Positions 1 through 8,342 of a DNA stretch of 64,000 nt are shown piece after piece (position 1 is the stretch's first letter; every line of letters starts with the position of its first letter). The DNA lies in assembly GCF_015690355.1 (NCBI RefSeq), contig NZ_JADPRT010000016.1, forward strand, positions 1 to 64,000, read 5' to 3'. A program made the position numbers and the translations under genes. The DNA comes from Streptacidiphilus fuscans. GTDB lineage: Bacteria; Actinomycetota; Actinomycetes; Streptomycetales; Streptomycetaceae. The notes below the pieces were generated by a model. The model was not told the origin of the DNA and ran no database searches. It worked only from the letters and a program-made list of their open reading frames with translations.

Positions 1-5
1 AGCAG

Positions 6-79
6 GCGCCGCTAGCTCAGTTGGTTAGAGCAGCTGACTCTTAATCAGCGGGTCCGGGGTTCGAGTCCCTGGCGGCGCA
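6..79 (+). tRNA. tRNA-Lys (CTT anticodon)
   Basis: The sequence folds as a complete cloverleaf. The acceptor arms GCGCCGC and GCGGCGC pair fully, T and A occupy positions 8-9, the anticodon loop reads CTCTTAA (CTT at 40-42), and the T-arm carries GGTTCGAGTCC. The discriminator base is A. The next bases are CAG, so CCA is not encoded. A copy identical over all 74 nt lies on the other strand at 54170-54243. A strong hairpin follows at once. Confidence 0.97.
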
Positions 80-86
80 CAGACAG

Positions 87-122
87 CGAAGGGCCTCCTT
101 GTCACAGCAAGGAGGCCCTTCG
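87..122 (+). terminator. Intrinsic terminator of tRNA-Lys
   Basis: A perfect 14-bp stem (arms 87-100 and 109-122, starting CGAAGGGCC) closes an 8-nt loop, eight bases after the tRNA. There is no U-tract, which is usual in high-GC actinomycetes. The position points to termination of the tRNA transcript. Confidence 0.85.
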
Positions 123-323
123 GCGTTCGCTGCGATAAGGTCGACGACGCAGGACGTAGACCGCCGTGACCGGCGCCGACCGAGGAGGTGAGACCCATCA
201 ACGCTCGTGCCGCGTGGATGCTCCCCTCGAACGGCCGCCGCTGACGAGTCCACCGAGGACCGTCACCGGGCCGGACCGAACTGGGGAGACCCGTTCAGCC
301 TCCCGAAAGGCCCGTTGGACCAG

Positions 324-1190
324 ATGTCTCCGACTCCTCCCCCTGCTTCATCGTCTTCACCCTCGTCACCCGCCTCACCCTCCCGTTCCTCCCGCGACGC
401 CGTCGTGGCCCGGCTGCGCGCCGCCGGATGCGTCTTCGCCGAGGACGAGGCCGACCTGCTGCTCGCCGAGGCCGGCAGCCCGGCGGAACTCGACGCCATG
501 ACCACCCGCCGCGTGGACGGCCTGCCGCTGGAGCACGTGCTCGGCTGGGCCGAGTTCTGCGGTCTGCGCATTCACGTCGATCACGGCGTCTTCGTCCCCC
601 GCCCGCGCACGGAGTTCCTGGTCCAGCAGGCGCTGCTGACCGGGGCCGCCTCCCGCGAGGATCCGCGGGAGCTGGTCGTGGTGGACCTGTGCTGCGGCTC
701 GGGGGCGCTCGGCGCCGCCGTGTCCGCCGGGTTGCGTGCCTCGGGCCGCTCGGTCTCCCTGCACGCGGCCGACATCGACCCGGCCGCGGTCGACTGCGCC
801 CACCGCAACCTCGCGCCCTACGGCGGCCACGCCTACGTCGGCGACCTCTTCGATGCCCTGCCGACGGCCTTGCACGGCCGGATCGACGTGCTGCTGGCCA
901 ACGTCCCGTACGTCCCGACGGAGGACGTCGCCCTGCTGCCGGCCGAAGCGCGGGAGTACGAGGCGCTGGTCGCGCTGGACGGCGGCACGGACGGCCTTGC
1001 CGTGATGCGCCGCGCCGTCGCCGGGGCCGCCCGATGGCTGGCCCCGGGGGGCGTCGTGCTCGTCGAGACCAGCGAACGGCAGGAGGGCGCGGCCGTCGCG
1101 GCGTTCGAGGCCGCCGGGCTGGTCACCCGGGCGGTCACGTCCGAGGAGTACTGGGCGACGGTCGTGATCGGCGAGCGTACGGCGGGGTAG
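324..1190 (+). CDS. PrmC/HemK-related protein-glutamine N5-methyltransferase-like protein
   Basis: A 288-residue class I SAM-dependent methyltransferase. The SAM-binding loop VVDLCCGSGALG is intact and is followed by ADIDPAAVDCA. Where PrmC has NPPY, this protein has NVPYVPT, the variant typical of an actinobacterial PrmC-like subfamily whose substrate is not established. True release-factor methylation is therefore doubtful. The N-terminal ~60 residues resemble the helical PrmC substrate domain (LGWAEFCGLRIHVDHGVFVPRPRTE). The ATG at 324 is chosen because the longer frame upstream has no family similarity; no clear ribosome-binding site is visible. It converges on the MFS gene across a G/C homopolymer tract. 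Confidence 0.85.
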   Translation: MSPTPPPASSSSPSSPASPSRSSRDAVVARLRAAGCVFAEDEADLLLAEAGSPAELDAMTTRRVDGLPLEHVLGWAEFCGLRIHVDHGVFVPRPRTEFLVQQALLTGAASREDPRELVVVDLCCGSGALGAAVSAGLRASGRSVSLHAADIDPAAVDCAHRNLAPYGGHAYVGDLFDALPTALHGRIDVLLANVPYVPTEDVALLPAEAREYEALVALDGGTDGLAVMRRAVAGAARWLAPGGVVLVETSERQEGAAVAAFEAAGLVTRAVTSEEYWATVVIGERTAG

Positions 1191-1209
1191 GCCTCGCCGG
1201 AACGGGCGT

Positions 1210-1310
<101 letters not shown>

Positions 1311-1347
1311 GCGCCGCCCGACGTTCTTTCCGTGGTCCTGTCCGTGC

Positions 1348-2595
1348 TCAGGCGCGGACCGGCTCCGGCCGCTGGGAGCCGGTGACCTGGCGCGAGGCGG
1401 CAGGGGCCGCCGGGGTCAGCATGTTGCGCAGTCCGAGCAGCGCGATCAGGCCCAGCCCCGCTCCGACGGCCGGGACCAGGAAGCCCGCGTGAGCACCGTG
1501 GGAGTCGATCAGCCGACCCGCCGCAGTCGAGCCGAGAGCCAGGCCGAGGCCGATCGCGCCGGTCAGCCAGGTGAACGCCTCGGTCTTGGCGCCCGTGTCG
1601 ACGAGGGTCTCGACCAGCGTGTAGGCGGAGATCAGCGTCGGCGCGATGGCCAGGCCGCAGCAGAAGGCTGCCACGCCCAGCGCGAACAGGTTGGGCATCG
1701 CCCACAGCGTCGAGCAGCCGACGACCAGCGCGGTGTAGGTCGCCAGCAGGCGGAACTTCGGCGAGCGCTTCCAATGGACCGCGCCGAACGCCGTACCGGC
1801 GATCACGCTGCCACCGGCGAAGAGTCCGTAGACGAGGCCACTCAGTCCGGCCTGACCCGCCGCCTCACTGGCAGCGGTGACGGACACCTGCATCGCGCCG
1901 AAGACCGTGCCGACGCCCAGCAGGGCGACGACCAGCAGCCGGACACCCGGCTTGGCCAGCGCGGATCCGCCGGTCCGCCCGGCCGTCAGACGAACGGGCG
2001 GGGCAGTGCGGCGCTGCGCGGCGAAGGCGAGTCCGCCGACCACCGTGAGGACCACCTCGGCGACCAGTCCGGCGGCCGGGGCCACCGTGGTGCAGAGCGT
2101 GGTCGCCAGGACCGGGCCGAGCACGAAGGTCAGCTCGTCCGTCACGGACTCGAACGCGAACGCCGAGGACAGCGCCTCGGGACTCCCGTCCAGGGCGTGC
2201 AGCCAACGAGCACGGACCATGGCGCCGATCTGCGGCAGCGACGCCCCGGCCAGACCGGCCGCCAGGAACAGGCTCCAGATCGGCGCACCGGCCAGGGCCA
2301 GCACGACCAGGGTCACGACCGAGCCCGCGTGCACGGTCAGGCAGGGCAGCAGCACCACGGCCTGCCCGCGACGGTCGGACAGCCGCCCGGTCAGCGGAGC
2401 ACCGACGACCTGGGTGATCGAGGCGACGGCCGCGACCGCGCCGGCCGTGGTGTAGGAGTGGGTGGTGTCGAAGACGAGGAGTACGGTGCCCAGCCCGAGC
2501 ATCGCGTAGGGCATGCGCGCGACGAAAGCGGGGAGCAGGAAGGTCCAGGCGCCGGGGGTGCGCAGCAGCGCACCGTAGCCGAACGAGCGGGCCAT
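1348..2595 (-). CDS. MFS transporter, 12-TM drug-efflux type
   Basis: A 415-residue integral membrane protein with about 12 hydrophobic segments. The cytoplasmic loop signature between TM2 and TM3 is present (GAPLTGRLSDRRGQAVVL), a form of the MFS GxLaDrxGrr motif. The opening MARSFGYGALLRTPGAWTFLLPAFVARMPYAM is typical of actinobacterial single-component efflux carriers. No regulator gene adjoins it. The substrate cannot be inferred. The ATG at 2595 follows a purine-rich AGAGAGAG stretch. Confidence 0.85.
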   Translation of the reverse strand: MARSFGYGALLRTPGAWTFLLPAFVARMPYAMLGLGTVLLVFDTTHSYTTAGAVAAVASITQVVGAPLTGRLSDRRGQAVVLLPCLTVHAGSVVTLVVLALAGAPIWSLFLAAGLAGASLPQIGAMVRARWLHALDGSPEALSSAFAFESVTDELTFVLGPVLATTLCTTVAPAAGLVAEVVLTVVGGLAFAAQRRTAPPVRLTAGRTGGSALAKPGVRLLVVALLGVGTVFGAMQVSVTAASEAAGQAGLSGLVYGLFAGGSVIAGTAFGAVHWKRSPKFRLLATYTALVVGCSTLWAMPNLFALGVAAFCCGLAIAPTLISAYTLVETLVDTGAKTEAFTWLTGAIGLGLALGSTAAGRLIDSHGAHAGFLVPAVGAGLGLIALLGLRNMLTPAAPAASRQVTGSQRPEPVRA

Positions 2596-3009
2596 CGGGG
2601 AGGCTCTCTCTGCTGCCTGGTAGCGCAGGGAGCTGTGGGTGTGCCCCGCGCGCCGAGGGTCGTCCTCTGTGCGTCGACCGGGGTAGATACCGCAGGTCCG
2701 GCCGTGTGGGCACGGCCTGCAGCCGCCGAGCGGTCTAGCCGACTCTGCATCAGGCAGATGTAGCTGGTCTCGGTAGATCTACGGACATCTTATCCGCTGG
2801 GCACCGGCGTCCGGGCTGTCCCGGACGTGAGTCCGCCCACCATTCGTCCGTCCATCAACTCCCCTCAACCCCGGTTCACCCCTCGTTCATTCCGGTCACC
2901 GTACGGACGCAAGCGGTTGCGGTGCGCACGGTGCGGGGCAATCGTGGCTCTCGACCCGACCCACGCGGGCACTCCCCCGACCCGTGTCACTCAGCCCCCG
3001 GAGGGCCAG
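2596..3009. other. Non-coding divergent intergenic region
   Basis: About 414 bp separate the divergent MFS gene and the VOC-domain gene. Open frames crossing it have no family similarity. It must hold both promoters, but no confident -35/-10 pair stands out. A GGAGG-like ribosome-binding site lies just before 3010. Confidence 0.5.
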
Positions 3010-3804
3010 ATGCCCGACCGCAGCTCCTACCCCGACGGCGCGCCCTGCTGGGCCGACCTGAACGCCCCCGACCTGGAGTCCGCGCGCCGCTTCTACGGCG
3101 CCGCCCTCGGCTGGGAGTTCCAGGACAAAGGGCCCGAGTACGGCCACTACACGATGTGCCTCTGGAAGGGGAAGCCGGTCGCCGCACTGATGCCGCCTCC
3201 CCCGAGCGCGGATTCCCTGGCCCCGGCCTGGAACGTCTACCTCAGCACCGGCGACATCGAGCGGACCATCGCCGCCGTCGAGTCCGGTGGCGGGAAGATC
3301 GCCATGGGGCCGCACGACATCCCGGACGCGGGACGGCTGGCGTTCGCCTTCGACCCGCAGGGCGCCTCCTTCGGGCTGTGGCAACCGGGCGTCCACGCGG
3401 GCGCCCGCCTCTACGGCGAGCCGGGCGCGATGGCGTGGAACGAGCTCTACACCACCGCCGGCGGCGCCGCGGACGCCTTCTACGCCGGTCTCTTCCCCTA
3501 TCGGCAGCGCCAGATCGGCGACGAGGTCAACTTCGACTACACCACCTGGACCCCGGAGGGCGCTGACCGCGAGGTCTGCGGTCGCCTGCGCGTCACCGAT
3601 CCGGCGCACGACCTGGCCGCCGGTGGCGGCTCGCCGTTCTGGTCGGTCTACTTCGCCGTCGCCGACGTGGACGAGACGGCCAAGCAGGTGGCGGCGCTGG
3701 GCGGCTCCGTCCTGCAGAGCCCGTTCGACTCCCCGTACGGTCGGCTCTCTGTGGTGAAGGACCCCTCAGGGGCGGCCTTCACCGTTATCACCCTGGCGTT
3801 CTGA
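3010..3804 (+). CDS. Two-domain VOC (glyoxalase/bleomycin-resistance) family protein
   Basis: A 264-residue protein with two tandem vicinal-oxygen-chelate domains, residues about 10-125 and 140-262. The first begins PCWADLNAPDLESARRFYGAALGWEF, the classic VOC opening; the second begins MAWNELYTTAGGAADAFYAGLF and ends with YGRLSVVKDPSGAAFTVI. This layout matches the mycobacterial Cfp30B/27-kDa antigen type, probably a small-molecule or methylglyoxal-related protein without proven activity. The ATG at 3010 has GGAGGG upstream; a longer frame back to 2827 lacks similarity. The OsmC stress gene follows 44 bp downstream, so the two may be co-transcribed. Confidence 0.88.
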   Translation: MPDRSSYPDGAPCWADLNAPDLESARRFYGAALGWEFQDKGPEYGHYTMCLWKGKPVAALMPPPPSADSLAPAWNVYLSTGDIERTIAAVESGGGKIAMGPHDIPDAGRLAFAFDPQGASFGLWQPGVHAGARLYGEPGAMAWNELYTTAGGAADAFYAGLFPYRQRQIGDEVNFDYTTWTPEGADREVCGRLRVTDPAHDLAAGGGSPFWSVYFAVADVDETAKQVAALGGSVLQSPFDSPYGRLSVVKDPSGAAFTVITLAF

Positions 3805-3848
3805 ACCGAGTGACGACAAGTCACTCCTCGTCCTCTTGGAGGCCCGAC

Positions 3849-4274
3849 GTGGCAACCACCCGCATCGCACGCACCAACTGGCAGGGCAGCCTGCTCGACG
3901 GCAAGGGCGTCGTCGCCATGGAGTCGTCCGGCATCGGCGAGTTCCCGGTGACCTGGGCCTCGCGGGCCGAGCAGCCCAACGGCAGGACCAGCCCCGAGGA
4001 GCTGATCGCCGCCGCGCACAGCAGCTGCTTCTCGATGGCGCTCTCGCACGGCCTGGCGGGTGCCGGCACGCCGCCCACCGCGCTGGAGACCACCGCCGAG
4101 GTGACCTTCCAGCCGGGGACCGGCATCACCGGCATCCACCTCACCGTAGTGGGCACCGTTCCCGGCCTGGACGAACCCGGTTTCGTCAAGGCCGCGGAGG
4201 ACGCCAAGGCCAACTGCCCGGTCAGTCAGGCGCTGACCGGAACGACGATCACGCTGAGCGCCTCTCTGGCGTAA
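3849..4274 (+). CDS. OsmC/Ohr-family peroxide reductase
   Basis: A 141-residue OsmC-fold protein, the normal family length. The N-terminal catalytic-cysteine helix reads ELIAAAHSSCFSMALSHGL, and the second cysteine lies in AKANCPVSQAL. These two thiols form the redox pair that reduces organic hydroperoxides. The start is the GTG at 3849 with GGAGG seven bases upstream; the earlier in-frame ATG at 3810 adds 13 residues that do not fit the family. It sits directly after a VOC gene in the same direction, consistent with a stress-protection pair. Confidence 0.92.
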   Translation: MATTRIARTNWQGSLLDGKGVVAMESSGIGEFPVTWASRAEQPNGRTSPEELIAAAHSSCFSMALSHGLAGAGTPPTALETTAEVTFQPGTGITGIHLTVVGTVPGLDEPGFVKAAEDAKANCPVSQALTGTTITLSASLA

Positions 4275-4334
4275 GGTACCGCCGCCGCGCGGTCCGTCCA
4301 GCGATTCCGGACCCTTGTCACGGAAACGAGTGAA

Positions 4335-4365
4335 AGGGGGCGCACGCTGCATGCGCGCGACCCCC
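4335..4365 (+). terminator. Probable hairpin terminator after the OsmC gene
   Basis: An imperfect inverted repeat pairs GGGGGCGC with GCGCGACCCCC around a TGCATGC centre, between the OsmC stop and the promoter of the c-di-GMP gene. The stem contains mismatches and no U-tract follows. Confidence 0.45.
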
Positions 4366-4393
4366 ACGACGGAGTGAATCAGCCCCGGAATGC

Positions 4394-4424
4394 TTGGCAG
4401 GACTCCGGGGCTCGCACCTAGGAT
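4394..4424 (+). promoter_or_regulatory. Promoter for a leaderless GGDEF-EAL transcript
   Basis: TTGGCA (4394-4399) and TAGGAT (4419-4424) are separated by 19 bp, close to the vegetative sigma consensus. Seven bases after the -10 box is a GTG (4432) in frame with the large coding region, the arrangement of a leaderless mRNA. The upstream in-frame ATG at 4390 lies before the -35 box, so it cannot start translation from this promoter. Confidence 0.6.
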
Positions 4425-4431
4425 CCTTACC

Positions 4432-6417
4432 GTGCGTAGCGGCCCTCCCGGTCCCCCCGGCTCCTCCGAGGACATCGACGTCCTCGGCACTCTCCACGAG
4501 CCAGGAGCGAGGACGGTCACGGCCGACGCCGAAGCAGTGAATTCAGTGAGCTCAATGAATGCCAATGCCACAGTGAATGCAGTGACTACAGCAGACCGGC
4601 GCAGCCTTGAGGACGCACTGCTGGCCAGCGAGAACCGGTTCCGGGCCGCGTTCATCGACGCCGGCATCGGCATGGCGCTGATCGACCGCAGCGACCTGAT
4701 CATCGAGGCGAATCCGGCGCTGGCCGAGATGCTGGGACGCACCGTCCCGGAGTTGATGCGGCTGCACATCCACGCGCTGATCGACATCGAGGAGAGCTCC
4801 CGGCAGGTCTACCGCGAGCTGGTCCGTGGCCAGCGGGACCGGATCCGCCTGGAGAAGCGCCTGAAACACCGTCAGGGACACGCGGTGTGGACCAACATCA
4901 CCATCTCCCTGATCCGCGACTCCAACGGTGAGCCGCTCTACACGCTGGCGATGGTGGAGGACGTCTCCGAGGCGAGGCGACTCGGCGACCGACTCCACTA
5001 CCAGGCCATGCACGATCCGCTCACCCAGCTGCCGAACCGCTCCCTCTTCTTCGAGCGGCTGGCCGGCGCCTTTGCCGAGGCGGACCAGCGGATCGGCCTG
5101 TGCTACCTGGACCTGGACGGCTTCCAGGCGGTCAACGACACGCTCGGCCACCACATCGGGGACGAGCTGCTGGTCGCGGTGGCCCGTCGGCTGGAGCAGC
5201 GGTTCACGGCGCGGGGTCACCTGGTGGCTCGGATGGGCGGCGACGAGTTCGCAGTGCTGGTGCCGCGCAGCGCGGGTGCGGAGGAGCTGACCGCGCTGGC
5301 GGCCGAGGTCGTGGAGGTGGTCGGCGCCCCCTACGACCTGAGCGGTCAGCGGGTCGCCGCCACGGCGAGCGTCGGCGTGGTCGAACGGCCCGTGCCCGGC
5401 ACCACGCCGACCGAGCTGGTCCGCGACGCGGACGCGACACTGTACTGGGCGAAGACGGACGGGCGGTCCCGCTGGGCGCTCTACGACCCGGAGCGGATCG
5501 CGTACCAGATGACGCGTCAGGTGCTCGCCACGACCATGCGGCCGGCGCTGGAGCGGGGCGAGTTCCTGCTCGAGTACCAACCGCTGGTCGACCTGAACTG
5601 CGGTCGGCTGCGCGGGGTGGAGGCGCTGGTCCGCTGGCGGCATCCGGACTTCGGCCGGCTCGCGCCGGATCGTTTCATCCAGATCGCCGAGGAGACGGGA
5701 GCGATCGTCCCGCTGGGCCACTGGGTGCTGGAGACCGCCTGCGCCCAGGCGCGCAGTTGGCTGGATCGTTTCCCCGAGGCGCAGCTCTTCGTCAGCGTCA
5801 ACCTGGCAGCACGTCAGTTCTCCGACTCGGACATGGTTGCGGATGTGGCCGAGGTCCTCGGTGCGACCAAGCTGCCCGCGCGGCTGCTCCAGTTGGAGCT
5901 GACCGAGAGCGCGGTGCTGGGGCCGGTCGGCCGACCGGTCGAGGCGCTGCACGCGCTGTCCGCGATGGGGGTGCGGATCGCCATCGACGACTTCGGTACG
6001 GGCTACTCGAACCTGTCCTACCTGAGTCGGCTGCCGGTCCATGTCCTCAAGCTGGACGGCTCGTTCGTCGAGGGCTTCCGGGAGCCGCGCGAGAGCCGCG
6101 CGAACGGCGAGCACGGCGAACGCGGCGAGCACGGCGAGCACGGCGAGCAGCGTCCGAGCGGCATGAACAGCGTGCAGGGCATGAACGGCTCGGTCGCGCG
6201 GGGCGCGGCGGACGAGAAGATCGTCGCCGCCCTGGTCCGGCTCTCGCACGTGCTCGGGCTGACCGTCACCGCCGAGGGCGTCGAGAGCGCGACCCAGGCC
6301 GACCGGCTCCGGGCGACGGGCTGCGACACCGCCCAGGGCTGGCACTTCGGCCGGGCCGTGCCCGCGACGGAGATCGACCACCTGCTGGGCGCGCTCCGCC
6401 GCACCACCGCTCGCTGA
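4432..6417 (+). CDS. PAS-GGDEF-EAL cyclic-di-GMP turnover protein
   Basis: A 661-residue cytoplasmic protein with a PAS sensor (about 60-180), a GGDEF diguanylate cyclase (about 200-350) and an EAL phosphodiesterase domain (about 380-655). Both active sites look intact: GGDEF at 269-273, EAL at 397-399 and the DDFGT metal site at 519-523. It could therefore both make and degrade c-di-GMP, the second messenger that controls development in Streptomyces through BldD. The architecture is that of RmdA-type enzymes, but orthology is not claimed. A low-complexity HGE/RGE-rich insert of about 40 residues (about 552-595) interrupts the EAL domain after SFVEGF. The leaderless GTG start is chosen from the promoter spacing. 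Confidence 0.9.
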   Translation: MRSGPPGPPGSSEDIDVLGTLHEPGARTVTADAEAVNSVSSMNANATVNAVTTADRRSLEDALLASENRFRAAFIDAGIGMALIDRSDLIIEANPALAEMLGRTVPELMRLHIHALIDIEESSRQVYRELVRGQRDRIRLEKRLKHRQGHAVWTNITISLIRDSNGEPLYTLAMVEDVSEARRLGDRLHYQAMHDPLTQLPNRSLFFERLAGAFAEADQRIGLCYLDLDGFQAVNDTLGHHIGDELLVAVARRLEQRFTARGHLVARMGGDEFAVLVPRSAGAEELTALAAEVVEVVGAPYDLSGQRVAATASVGVVERPVPGTTPTELVRDADATLYWAKTDGRSRWALYDPERIAYQMTRQVLATTMRPALERGEFLLEYQPLVDLNCGRLRGVEALVRWRHPDFGRLAPDRFIQIAEETGAIVPLGHWVLETACAQARSWLDRFPEAQLFVSVNLAARQFSDSDMVADVAEVLGATKLPARLLQLELTESAVLGPVGRPVEALHALSAMGVRIAIDDFGTGYSNLSYLSRLPVHVLKLDGSFVEGFREPRESRANGEHGERGEHGEHGEQRPSGMNSVQGMNGSVARGAADEKIVAALVRLSHVLGLTVTAEGVESATQADRLRATGCDTAQGWHFGRAVPATEIDHLLGALRRTTAR

Positions 6418-6514
6418 GTCACGCCACACCGGAAGTCCCCCGAAGGGGTGAGGAGTGTCCACCCTGCCGCGTGCCCCACATCCTGACGGTTCATCAGTCC
6501 ATACTCTCGGCCGT

Positions 6515-7906
6515 ATGCCACAGCGTCGCCTGCTCACAGTCCTGGCTCTCGCCATGGGCGCGCTGCTGCTCGTCTTCGCCGCAGGGGCCGACCTGCTCAC
6601 ACCCGGGAACCCGGCGCGGTTCGGCGCGGCCCAGGCGCAGAGCGGTGACGCCCTGGTCGCGGACGGGCAGCCGTGGCAGGACAACACCGTGCTGCCGGCG
6701 CACACGGTGCCGTTCGGGGCGTTCCTCGGGTCGGACTTCGCCGACTCGGCGCAGAGCCGGATGTCGGTCTGGCTGCACAACGCGGACCTGCAGGTCGGCC
6801 ACACCTACCTCCCCGGCGAGAACTGGTCGGACATCGAGGGGAGCCCGGGCCTGCTGGCGCCCTGGGCGCAGTGGCGGCTCTCCCGTCGTGACCGGATCTT
6901 CGTGCTGGCCGTGCCGATGCAGGCGCAGAACGAGGACAACCTGAGCGACGACGACGTCGCGTCCCTCCTGCAGCAGGCGGCGACCGGCGCGAACGACGGC
7001 CACTTCCTGACGCTGGCCCGACGACTGGTCGCGCTGGGCATCCCGGATACGGTGATCACGCTGGGCTGGGAGATGAACGGAATCACCTACACCAGCCGCT
7101 GCGGTCCGGACCCGACGGACTGGAAGACCTACTGGCGGCGCATCGTCCACGTCATGCGCAGCGTCCCCGGTCAGAAGTTCCGGTTCGACTTCACCGCGAA
7201 CCGGGGTCCGGACGACCACCCGTGGACGGACTGCTACCCGGGCGACGACGTCACGGACGTCATCGGCATGGACAACTACGACCAGGGTCCGGGCGAGACC
7301 TTCGCCGACTACGTGACGGAGCAGTACGGGCTGCTGGACCAGGTGCGCTTCGCCTCCGCCCACCACAAGCCGGTCTCCTACCCCGAGTGGGGCATGTTCC
7401 GCCACGGCGACGACCCGACGTTCATGCGGGACATGATCGACTGGATGGAGACCCATGACACGCTCTATCAGACGATCACCGACTACTGCCCGCACGGTGT
7501 ACTGAACTGCGACCAGAACCCCCAGTCGAGCTCGGTCTACCAGCAGATGATGTCCGATCAGCCGCCGCCGCTCCCCGGCCCGTCGCCGACGCCGTCGCCC
7601 TCTCCCTCGCCGACGCGGAGCACCGGACCGAGCCCGACGCCGACCGCGCAGCCGTCGCCGGTTCCGACGCCGACCGCCGCAGCGAGCGCCACGCCGACGG
7701 TGGCACCCGATCAATCTCCGACGGCGACGCCCACCACGGGTCCGACCACGCCGCCCGCGGTCCCGCTCCCGAGCCCGACCTGCCACCGCCGACGGGACTC
7801 CGGCCCCTGCCCGGGCCCGGCCGGGCAGCCGGTCCCGTCCCCGGCTCCGTCGAGCCCGGCACCGCTCCCGGGCAGCACGCGCGTCAAGCTGCCGGGCCGC
7901 TCCTGA
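6515..7906 (+). CDS. Secreted GH26-like glycoside hydrolase
   Basis: A 463-residue exported protein. A signal peptide or anchor (QRRLLTVLALAMGALLLVFAAG) precedes a catalytic module of about 330 residues. E186 in LGWEMNG and E291 in SYPEWGMF occupy the expected acid/base and nucleophile positions of GH26-type beta-mannanases or related clan-A enzymes. The last ~110 residues are a Pro/Ser/Thr linker-like tail of SPTPTP repeats that ends without a carbohydrate-binding module or sortase signal. The start at 6515 is chosen for the signal peptide; the GTG at 6455 would add 20 unrelated residues. The substrate (mannan or another beta-glycan) is inferred. Confidence 0.75.
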   Translation: MPQRRLLTVLALAMGALLLVFAAGADLLTPGNPARFGAAQAQSGDALVADGQPWQDNTVLPAHTVPFGAFLGSDFADSAQSRMSVWLHNADLQVGHTYLPGENWSDIEGSPGLLAPWAQWRLSRRDRIFVLAVPMQAQNEDNLSDDDVASLLQQAATGANDGHFLTLARRLVALGIPDTVITLGWEMNGITYTSRCGPDPTDWKTYWRRIVHVMRSVPGQKFRFDFTANRGPDDHPWTDCYPGDDVTDVIGMDNYDQGPGETFADYVTEQYGLLDQVRFASAHHKPVSYPEWGMFRHGDDPTFMRDMIDWMETHDTLYQTITDYCPHGVLNCDQNPQSSSVYQQMMSDQPPPLPGPSPTPSPSPSPTRSTGPSPTPTAQPSPVPTPTAAASATPTVAPDQSPTATPTTGPTTPPAVPLPSPTCHRRRDSGPCPGPAGQPVPSPAPSSPAPLPGSTRVKLPGRS

Positions 7907-8342
7907 GCAGCAGGCTCAGGCCGGCACGCAGCTGAACGCACCGTTCCGCGCACGGGCGGGGGCAAGGGCTCGACGGTCCCGGCCCCATCGGTCTCGGCGT
8001 CGGCATTGACTTCTGTGGCGCGCGGTCCGACCCTCTCCCTCACCCGGACAGCACCCGGGCCACCGGTACGACTGTCATCCCGCCGAGCCCGCACCGCCGG
8101 CGAGGACCCCTGCGCGGGACCGCACCGCCCGACGCGTCTTCATCACCCTTCACCGCCGCGCGTCGGCATTCGGCCGGACGGCCGCGACCTCTCGTCGCCC
8201 CTGCCCGGACGCTGCGAAGCCGCGCACGGCCGCGCTCCCCACCCACCGGGCGACGTGCGAGCGACCGACCGGCACCCCCGCGCACGGAACGGCGGAGGCG
8301 CTGCGCTCGCACGCCGCTCGCTGAGCCGACCGGAGGACAGTC
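7907..8342. other. Non-coding intergenic region
   Basis: About 436 bp between the glycoside hydrolase and the flavoprotein genes. An open frame runs across it, but its composition is out of phase with the following gene and shows no recognisable domain. Only the ribosome-binding site GGAGGA at 8333-8338 is identified. Confidence 0.5.
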
